The position numbers and the translations under genes were made by a program. This document shows positions 56,291 through 64,000 of a stretch of 64,000 nucleotides of DNA, piece by piece. Source of the stretch: Crotophaga sulcirostris (Eukaryota; Chordata; Aves; Cuculiformes; Crotophagidae); contig VYZB01000214.1 of the NCBI GenBank assembly GCA_013397455.1, forward strand, positions 865,205-929,204. Reading direction: 5' to 3'. Every line of letters begins with the position of its first letter. Within the stretch, counting starts at the first letter, position 1. The notes under the pieces are model-generated. The model searched no databases. It was given only the letters and a program-made list of their open reading frames with translations, and was not told the origin of the DNA.

Positions 56291-57589
56291 CTCAGTTAGG
56301 GATTGGGGCTGTCAGGTGACTTGTCCAGAGATGAATCCCATGCAAGCACACGTCCACCAGCATGCATTCCTCTACCCAGTTGCATCCCTGCCATGGATGG
56401 AGCAACGTGTGCTCCAAGTGAAACAAACGGGGACCAAGGAGAATAACCTTACGACGTGTATTTTTAAGCTGTAAATTTCTGTACTCACCTAAGTGAGAAG
56501 CAGTCGCAGCTAAAAAAGAAAGGATTTTGTGCTAACTTCTCACACACAGCTCTGCCAATGTGCTGCCATTAGCATTCCTGCTATTTTTGTCCCAGCTTAT
56601 CCAGGCCACGCTGTTCTGCTTGATGAGAGACTGTTCCTGGTAGGTGAAGCAGTCAGCAGTGCATTGGATCAGATTATTTAAGAGCTGCTAAACCTAATTT
56701 TAAATTAGCATGTCAGAAAGAAGTCACCCTTATAATTGTCTCCAAGGTATCCGTATGAAAGACGTGTTTGGGTTCCCCGTGCTGGGCTCTCCTTGCTCCT
56801 CCCAAACCCCTCCCCAGGAGTGATGGGAGCAGGCTGCTGTAGGACACGTTAGAAAGGGACCCTTTTCCCAAACTTTGAAAACTGGTATTAGTATGAGTTC
56901 TAGACATACAAGTAACCCCTATATTCAAAAATAAATCCATCACACAAATGCCTACAGCAAACGGCAGCGCTTTATCCTGGGAAAAGCTGTTAAAGGGAAA
57001 GCAGAACCTAGCAAAAGCCCAGCGTGGATCCTGGCAGCCCCTGTGTTACAGGCAGTGAGCTGTGAGTGCCTGGGCTTTTGGACACGCATGAACCTGTGTT
57101 GCCATGTGCTGAGCATCAGGATGTCCAGGCTGTCTTCTGGTTGTCCTTGGCACACATGGGGCAATGACTTTCTCTCTCTCAGCCACCTTTAACCTTTCCG
57201 TGACTGTGAAAACAGAGCAGGCTGCAAGGTGCTCAGAGAGCCTCTGCTGAAAGGTATTCCGTAAACACCTGCAGAAACAGCACATACTGAGAAGTCCTTG
57301 ACCACCATCACATCCCTACTACACGTTAATGTCTGTTTGGGGGAAGTGCATGCACAAATAAAAGCCAAACTGCAATATCGAGGTGTCTGCAGTGTGTTCT
57401 CTGAAGAAGAAATGTTTGAAGAGTGGATTGGAAAGCAGAGGTTAGAAGCAGGAAGGCTGGGAATGCCTGAAGCTGGGAGCCTGTGGTGGATTCGACTAGA
57501 GAGGATGAGTTTGTTAATGGAAATATTGATTGTCTCAGAGGTTCAGTGCTGCCAACCAACCTGCACATATGGTACCAGTTTTATTGATA
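56291..57589. other. Unique stretch
   Basis: No gene or transposon recognised. Confidence 0.45.
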
Positions 57590-57990
57590 TATGAATAAGA
57601 TTAAACATGACACCTGTGTCAAGCGAATCCCTTGGTGCCATTTAACTAACACTTAAAGCAGCTGCTTTTGAAAGATTACCTTCAGGCACAGCCCACCCAA
57701 GCAGAACAATATCATCACCTTAAGCACTTTCCCAGTTGCCTACAAATGGGAATTCTTGCCTTGTAGCAATATAATTAAACAATATTAGTGAAAGCCAAAC
57801 AACAGGGCATTCTGTGTCTGGATATATGCTTTGGCTTCATGGTGGCTTCACTGATTTCACCGTTATCTCCGCACGCAATCGCGTGTCTAGGGGCATTATG
57901 TCTCCCTGAGGCTTTGAGCTGCTGGCTTGACACTGAGTTGTTGGTTTGCAAGTAGGATTTGCTGTGAATCGAAATGAAAGACTATCCTGA
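57590..57990. promoter_or_regulatory. Candidate conserved non-coding element
   Basis: Contains ACACTTAAAGCAGCTGC near 57648-57664 (an NKX-type CACTTAA word beside a CAGCTG E-box), AATATAATTAAACAATATT near 57767-57785 and TCACCTTAAGCACTTTCC near 57714-57731. It has no repeat and no coding signal. This is inference from word content. Confidence 0.28.
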
Positions 57991-59370
57991 AATCTTCTTT
58001 ATTACTGGTTAAAAAAAAAATATCTCCACTCTTAATAATGGCCTTATCATGACAACAGACTAGGAGTTAATTGCAGTTCTTACTGGGTGTGTGTTCTGGA
58101 TTGAGCTAAAGTAGAATCAGTTTTCTAACTTTTCGGCTCAGCCTCATCTTACTCCTACTCTTACATCAAGACACCTCATTTTCTGAAAGTTAACTGCATG
58201 TTTTTTTGGCAGCGTTTCTCTCTAGCAGTGGTAACATGGGGCACTGGTATCCAGAAAGGCCATTGCTTGTACTTATACGAACCAAGGCCATCCTTGAGCT
58301 GTTGGAGCTGTAAGGGAAAGTGGAGGAAAAGGGAAAGTGGAAGAAAACAGCGGCATTTGGGGGTTGGGGGGGATGAGGGAGCCAGGACAGGTAACCCCAA
58401 AATGATGAACAGGGTATTCTGTGCCATAGCCGTCATATTTGGGATAAAACTGAGGGATCACAAGGGTCTCTCTCTCTTCTTCGATGTCCAGTGTCCAATA
58501 TGGACTTCGTCTGTCCTTTGTCCCTGTTCCTGGATCCCTGCGTTCCTGAGTCCAGCTCCCTCCTGCCACTAAGTCCAGCCTGGGACCTTTCCCTGTGCCT
58601 GCTCAGCAGCATCCGTGGTGACGTAGTCATCGAGGGGGAGGAGGATTGGGCTCACAACTGCTCGTGTTTAGCTGCCGATCAAGCTGGACCAGGGATTAAC
58701 CATGACAGAGTGATAAAGTGGATTGAGGAAGTGTGTCCTTGTTTGATAACGACCAAGTAATTGAACTTCAAGCCTTGTGTGAGTGCAAGAAACTTCTTCC
58801 CATATTTGGGATGCTGTCAGTTTTCTTTTTTCTGATTTATCCTCAAACTTCTTCCTAATTATTAGTCAGAACACAGGAAATATTGCCAGTCAGGAGTAAG
58901 AGGAGAAAAATCAGGTTTCTGGTGAGAAGGACACATCTCCTCTAGGAGAGACCAACAGAGCTCCAGCCCTCAGTGCTCTGGAGCTGACAAAGGTAAGGCA
59001 GGTAGGGGACAGTGTCATTTGCTGTCCAGGTCACCAGTGACACAGCCATGTGGTTGGGACTGCTGCAGCACGGTGATCACAGAGACCAGCTGCTTGGGTC
59101 TCATCAGGAGATCTCCATTGCCCCAGGTTAGAGCATTCCTGTATTTGGAAGATATGCAAGAGGCAAGGGGAGAGTATCCAGACGCCTCTGTCTTCCAGAA
59201 CTCACACATTAAATTAATAACCAGTTGCATCTCTTCACATCCACTGCCTATCCCTCCACCTGACCAATCCACCTCTTTGCTGAGTAAATCATCTTTCTGT
59301 TAGAACTGCAACATCCTTCCTAGAAAACAGATGAGTGGTGATGGGAGGTGAATTGAAAAGCAGAAAACAG
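57991..59370. other. Unique stretch
   Basis: Contains two near-identical 17-bp units (AGGGAAAGTGGAGGAAA and AGGGAAAGTGGAAGAAA) at 58313-58346, followed by a G-rich segment at 58359-58379. Nothing else is recognised. Confidence 0.45.
58359..58379 (+). other. Potential G-quadruplex
   Basis: GGGGG, TT, seven Gs, ATGA, GGG. Splitting the seven-G run gives four tracts with loops of 1 to 4 nt. Confidence 0.5.
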
Positions 59371-59760
59371 ATCACAGTATCACAGTATTAAAAGGATGGA
59401 AAGGACCTTTGAGATCGAGTCCAATCTATAGCCCAACACTAACACCAACCCATCATCTAAACCATGGCACTGAGTGCCTCATCCAATCTCCTCTTAAACA
59501 CCTCCAGGGACGGCGACTCCACCACCTCCGTGGGCAGCGCATTCCAATGGCCAATCACCCTTTCAGTGAAGAATTTTTTCCTAATATCAAGTCTAAACTT
59601 TCCCTGACGAAGCTTGAGTCCATGTCCTCTAGTTCTGTCACTGGTCACCTGAGAGAAGAGACCAACCCCTGCCTGACTACAATCTCCTTTTAGGTAGTTG
59701 TAGAGAGCAATAAGGTCTCCCCTCCTCTTCTCCAGGCTAAAAAGCTCCAGATCCCTCATC
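59371..59760 (-). mobile_element. CR1 LINE, group 1 (TGATACTG tail)
   Basis: Reverse CR1 of 390 bp. The tail ATCACAGTATCACAGTATT is at the left, then the 3' UTR and ORF2 C-terminus as far as 'ccagatccctcatc'. A deletion of three codons falls within the EKRRLRGD block. The frame is still open because the loss is a multiple of three. Confidence 0.96.
59457..59759 (-). pseudogene. CR1 ORF2 C-terminal fragment
   Basis: The 100-codon minus-strand frame reads [20 protein letters not shown], then [40 protein letters not shown] and LDEALSAMV stop. The EKRRGD block lacks the LRG-type residues present in the copies at 6441 and 36071. It is a truncated, inert copy with no catalytic region. Confidence 0.93.
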
Positions 59761-59769
59761 CCAGCTCCC

Positions 59770-60000
59770 AGATCACTTGTGACATGGCTATTAGTGCTTT
59801 TGCCATTAATAGGTCAAATATTCCTTAGAAGTCACTTAAACACTCTCCCCTGTTATTACAGGCTTGATAGCAATTAAAGTCATTTCTATTTCCTACTAAA
59901 TCCATCCCTTCTCAATACTAATTTTCAGCTAACAGAAGCTCATTCATGTGCCGTAAAGTCTTACTGACTTCTGAGACTCTGCATAACTTCTCAGTGTGGA
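59770..60000. promoter_or_regulatory. Weak candidate conserved element
   Basis: AT-rich, repeat-free, starting immediately after the truncated end of a CR1. Words include GCTATTAGTGC near 59787-59797, GCCATTAATAGGTCAAA near 59802-59818 and TGATAGCAATTAAAGTC near 59865-59881. Confidence 0.22.
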
Positions 60001-60359
60001 TCTGACCAGAAGACCAAGGCTCACCCTGCACAAGATTTATATGTGCCTAACAGCTTTAGGAGCGTAAAACCTATTGAGCAATGAGCACAAACTCCAGAAG
60101 GTGCCAATACCTTCAGTGGAACACAACCACCTGCCTAGTGTATGCAGGCAGAGAGCTCATTTTGAAGGAGCATGTGGCCATAAATCCTCTAAATACTTTT
60201 GAAAGTCTTTCCCAGAGCTGTTGAGCAGAACAAACAGGTTTGTGGGCTGCAGCAACCAGATGTATCCTGCGCACATCAAAGATGTATTGGCTGCCTCATG
60301 ACCTCATGAAATTGCTTGAGCTGGCAGCTCTCCCCTGGTTTCTGCCATGGATGCAGCTT

Positions 60360-60690
60360 AACGATACAATCTAACATCGTTCAGCTATTGGAGCACAGCG
60401 CAGGATGGAGCCAAACGTATATAACTTCGTAATTGCCCTGCCTGCCCCTTGGCTCCCCGCACACTCCCATCTTTTATTCTCTGCCTGCTCTCATGGCGAT
60501 CTTGCCGAGCACCGGGGTGGCTCACAACAGCGCAGCCAGGTTGAAGGCATCACCTGCCAACATCAAAAGTGACACATTCAAATACAATCTGGAGCTCCCC
60601 GTGTCCTAAGCCTCTGCTGACTATATTTATAATCCAATTATAATGAAAAACACAAACATAACTTCTGTCTGACCTTTTTTATTAAACCAC
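60360..60690. promoter_or_regulatory. Weak candidate conserved element
   Basis: Includes CGTAATTGCCC near 60429-60439, an MEF2-like word CTATATTTAT (60621-60630) and CCAATTATAATG near 60634-60645, with a CpG-containing middle part. No repeat and no coding frame of interest. Confidence 0.22.
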
Positions 60691-61044
60691 GAGGACTTTT
60701 TCTCTAGGATTTCTAATACCTTGACATATGCAGTATTTTGTCTGGTGGCATTTCCCCTGCTGTTTCTCCTATTATTTACATGGCCAGTCGGTGCCTTGCA
60801 AAACTGACAGCTTTGGGAGGGTGTATGAGCACCTTGCCAAGGGGTCTGCTGATAATCCTTGTTGGGGTCTGTGCAGAAAGGGTAGGGGCAATGACTGGTC
60901 AGGAAAATGATGCCAGAGGCAGTCTCTGAAGAATGAACTCAAATGACTGCTTTATGATGTTGTTGAGGCTGGAGGTAATGAGAAAAACTTTTCCCAGTTC
61001 CCATGCCTTTCACCCTTGCAGTCTCTGGGCACCTCCAGGATATG

Positions 61045-61185
61045 ACAGAACCATTATTACCCCAGTTTATAGGATACAGAGGTTAAAGCAGCTGCTCAAG
61101 GTCCTTCTGAAAGGTAATAAAAAGGACAGGAATGGGACCCAGGTTTCATGATTCCCCTTGTGTCCTAGAATTCTAGCTCCTGCTC
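61045..61185 (-). mobile_element. MIR-like CORE-SINE remnant
   Basis: The order of blocks is 'ccattattaccccagttta' (61051-61069), CAGAGGTTAAAGCAGCTGC, CTCAAGGTC, GGACAGGAATGGGACCCAGG and TTTCATGATTCCC. This follows the reverse complement of the MIR core and then its tRNA-derived head. It is the best preserved of the three MIR-like remnants here. Confidence 0.68.
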
Positions 61186-63084
61186 TTGCCTTTTGCTTTC
61201 TAAAACCACACACTTCCCATGGAGAACTGCATTTCTCTGTTTATGGAGACTATGTTCAATGCTATCAGCAGAAACCTTTCAACATCCCTGTACCATCACA
61301 TCAAGGCAATGTGGGTGTCTTCTGACTGTATCCATCTGCACTCACACAAATGACTGCATGTGGCACAGGGTGATGGACAGTCCACCCTGACTCTCCTCTT
61401 TCTTGTTTAAAGCAAAGCTTCATTTGAAGAGTGGTGTGACTGAGTGCTGCTCTCACTAGCAGCCGAACCTGTATCTTCTCTGGTGGACTGCGAGGTGAAG
61501 ACCTCTTGGTGCTGTGCACATATGGGTCAGACCAGAAGACAGCCCTCTCCTAGGCAGAGCTGTTGTCCACCCTCTAGGGCCTAGAGCTCTGCAGATATGC
61601 AATATTAATGAGGATCTCTGTCTACATAAAGAAGCCCCATGCAAAGGAGGCCTTAACCTGATTCGCATGGGACTAGAAGAAATTTCAACTCTAAAGTTTC
61701 CCAGTTTTGACCAGGTGTCTGAGTCAGATGAAGACAGTCTCTCTGTCTCAGGGACTGCTGCTTGATTTGGGGATTCCCATCCTGCTCTGGCCCAGACAGT
61801 CTCATGTGAACCATGTTGTTTATTGCTTCGTGTAATTAGTGCCATCTTTTCAAGCTGGAGAAGTCATCAGCTTCCATTTGAATATATTCCCTCTCAGTTC
61901 AAACCAAACTGTTTTAGAAGCTACACATAATTTATGAGTTGGTTATATCCACTTCCAAATAATAAATGAATGAGTGGAATTCCTTTGTAAGCCAGGTCAT
62001 AGATACACTTGCACCTTCAGAAGAGTAGGAAGCATGAGACCTTGTACTGATATAAACTGCTGCATCAAAGTCTGGCTGGGAAGCTATATTTGATCCTGCA
62101 GCTTCTGCTACCATATGTTGGGACTGTGCGAGTAGGGTAGGCACTGGTGTTGTCTTGTTTTCCTGTGCTGGAGTACATTCACTACCACCTTTCCTTAAGC
62201 TTGGCCTAGATTGCTGATGCTGTTCTGTTAGCAAAGAGCGTAGGAAAACACATCCTCCTTAACACTGCTGTGCTGGCAGGGCTCCTGGTGCAAGAGGAAG
62301 GGATATGAGCTCAGTTCAGAGCTTGTAACTCATGATTAGTGCATGCCTCGCCTGCTACAATAACAAGAAAACTGCATTTGCTCAAACCCTCGATTCAACA
62401 CTTAAATCCAGCTTTAGTGGTTTTGTTGCTTTTGCCTGTTTTGCCAAGGCTTCCAGTGGAGCAGGAGTGCGTTGTTACAACTGAGGACTGCACTTGAGAA
62501 AAGTTACTTCTAAACCAGCCCAAACTGGTGCTGCTGGGGCTGCTGTGCTGCTCCTCTGCCAGCAAACTGTGCATTCCCACTGGAGAGCCATGGCCATATG
62601 GGCAGGACTTCCCCACAGAACACGCACAGTCACCCTGCAAGCCATTCAGGGTAGGGATTGCCTTTTCATGAAGACTATCCTTTCACAGAACCTTTAGGAA
62701 AAGAGGATCCTTGCCTCACAGGTGGTGTCATACTGCCAGTAGGAAATCAAGCTATTAATATTTAGGAATTCATCCCCTCTAGGATCTCTGCAGGATCCTT
62801 TGACTTTTGAATGACCACTGCCCTTTTCGGAGTCCATTCCAGGAACATTTCACTACACTGGACACCTATGCCATGGCCTCTGCAGCTTGAGTGTCCCTCA
62901 TGCCTTTAAAATATCCTTTATGGCTATTAGGAAAGAGAAAATTAAAGAGAATGGCTCTTACAGGACATCAAAGATATAAAGGGCCTCTTTATCCAGGAGA
63001 CATCTCTACATTTGGGGCAGTATTTTACCTGTTTAAATGGCTGCTTCTAGAGCCCTTAAGTACAGCCTTGCACCAGCTAAGTAT
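61186..63084. other. Unique stretch
   Basis: No coding exon, RNA gene or transposon recognised. Confidence 0.45.
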
Positions 63085-63375
63085 GGATTTTTAATTAAGC
63101 CCCCCTCCCTCCCTCCTCTCTTTTGCACATAACTATAATTTTACAGGTTAAGAAATCCCCTTAATATCTAGCTAGAGGTTTAATGCTCTATGCTCTTTAA
63201 AGAGCCTCCCCAACCACTGTGCAGTATTAATAGCTCTGAGATGATAATTTTTACAGTCTTCTAGGACTGACGTCTGCTGTTAACACTTCATGATCATGTC
63301 AAGGGAGTATGGGGGTGGGAACTATACCTGTCAGCTGGTGTTTTAACATGTGGCTTTAATCTTTTTAATTAACAC
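63085..63375. promoter_or_regulatory. Candidate conserved non-coding element
   Basis: Dense AT-rich words bracket this segment: TTTTTAATTAAGCCCCC at about 63089-63105 and CTTTTTAATTAACAC at about 63361-63375. Between them are CATAACTATAATTTTACAGG, CAGTATTAATAGC, GATAATTTTTAC and CTGTTAACACTTCATG. There is no repeat or coding frame. Of all the AT-rich parts in the window this looks most like a conserved enhancer core. Confidence 0.33.
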
Positions 63376-63961
63376 AGCTTCATGGAGAAAAAAACAAGCC
63401 ATGCTCAAAGTACAAGGCTTTCTACCTGGGGAGGCTCTGAGTGGCTCCCACTCCTGCATGGTGGATTCTCCTTGTTCGTAGCGAAAGGAGCATCACTGGT
63501 CCCTCCTGAAGTCCACTGCAAAGTCAGCACTATGGGTTAGACTGTGACCATGGAGGCCTTGGGGATCTGCACTGACAGGTGCATACGCAGGAGAATTTGA
63601 TTTAAAACCTTAGCTGCTTGCATAATTCATACGTCAAGTAAACATCTGAATCAGGTTGCCATGGTATCAGATGTATATCATCTTCACCATGTGTGCACTC
63701 AGAAAATATAGGAAAACTTGCAAAGTGCCATCTTTTGACAGACGTGACTGAACACATCTCTGCTCTTGGCACTGATGAGAGCTTATGTTTAAGAGCACTA
63801 TGTGGTTGTGATCCCAAGAGAGATGGTTTCTCCATCCTGGGTCAGACAGGACTGTCTCCTTCAGTAATCAGTGATGGATACTCAGAAAGAGTCGAAAGAA
63901 GAGGGCTACTTCAGAAAATAGTCTCACACAAAGCTTACCCACCCAAACCCAAGCCTGTACT
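63376..63961. other. Unique stretch
   Basis: Nothing recognised. Confidence 0.45.
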
Positions 63962-64000
63962 TACAGTATCACAAGGTTGGAAAGGACCTCTGAGATCATC
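63962..64000 (-). mobile_element. CR1 LINE, group 1, cut by the window edge
   Basis: The final 39 bp read TACAGTATCACAAGG then 'ttggaaaggacctctgag'. This is the 3' tail and 3' UTR start of a reverse group 1 copy that continues beyond the window. Only about one octamer is present. Confidence 0.93.

Larger units (their letters stand above)
59761..61044. other. Unique stretch with regulatory candidates
   Basis: No coding exon recognised. Two parts are listed separately as weak regulatory candidates (59770-60000 and 60360-60690). Confidence 0.45.

Noticed and set aside
58198..58572. Overlapping frames of about 100 codons on both strands near a G-rich repeat
   Set aside because: Frames are open on both strands at once with low-complexity content, which fits chance rather than coding.
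60421..60431. ATAACTTCGTA, identical to 11 bases of a loxP arm
   Set aside because: Only one arm is present, without the opposing arm or spacer, and no phage or vector sequence is nearby. Coincidence.
1..64000. Assignment to a particular bird order or to a named neighbouring gene
   Set aside because: The TGATACTG-tailed CR1 group might point to a lineage with recent CR1 expansion, but I cannot verify which from sequence alone, and no exon anchors the locus.

Overview
The window looks like avian nuclear DNA. The main evidence is about 28 copies of the CR1 LINE (roughly 10 kb, or 16% of the window by my own tally). They have the bird-type 3' ends: an 8-bp tail repeat preceded by the conserved last part of ORF2. 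Almost all are 5'-truncated pieces of 0.1 to 0.8 kb on both strands. I see no rRNA, CRISPR array, bacterial-style operon or convincing spliced protein-coding exon. Every open frame that makes sense as protein belongs to a CR1 ORF2 fragment; the longest frames are antisense shadows of CR1. I cannot identify the species.

Layout. Positions 1-20400 hold CR1 pieces spaced every 1-3 kb. Between them are stretches rich in homeodomain- and POU-type words (about 2590-3120, 7480-8165, 11400-11745, 16740-17120). Positions 20406-28972 are free of CR1 but contain two old MIR-like SINE remnants and a striking 22-bp-arm AT palindrome (26286-26353). Positions 28973-46173 are the CR1-densest part. They include a tail-to-tail inverted pair of near-identical copies (28973-29369 and 29808-30292), an isolated LTR-like element (about 35175-35599) and a 710-bp CR1 copy. 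Positions 46174-63961 are CR1-poor, with four copies including the edge. They carry several more candidate regulatory stretches (55690-56290, 57590-57990, 59770-60000, 60360-60690, 63085-63375) and a third MIR-like remnant (61045-61185).

The CR1 copies sort by eye into at least four groups. Group 1 ends in TGATACTG octamers instead of the usual TGATTCTA. All seven of its informative copies keep an open ORF2 C-terminus, so it is probably the youngest. Group 2 ends in the usual octamer and six copies share one in-frame TGA in the ORF2 tail. Group 3 (copies near 11962, 18782, 36988, 45677) and group 4 (12800, 43484) are more diverged. A few other copies are left ungrouped.

Overall the window reads as intergenic or intronic DNA with mobile-element debris lying around islands that may be conserved regulatory elements. 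The regulatory calls rest only on motif content and absence of repeats; they need cross-species alignment. I found no clear sign of a new biological system. The most informative observations are the CR1 subfamily features: the tail octamer change, recurrent 5' truncation point, shared nonsense codon and inverted pair.
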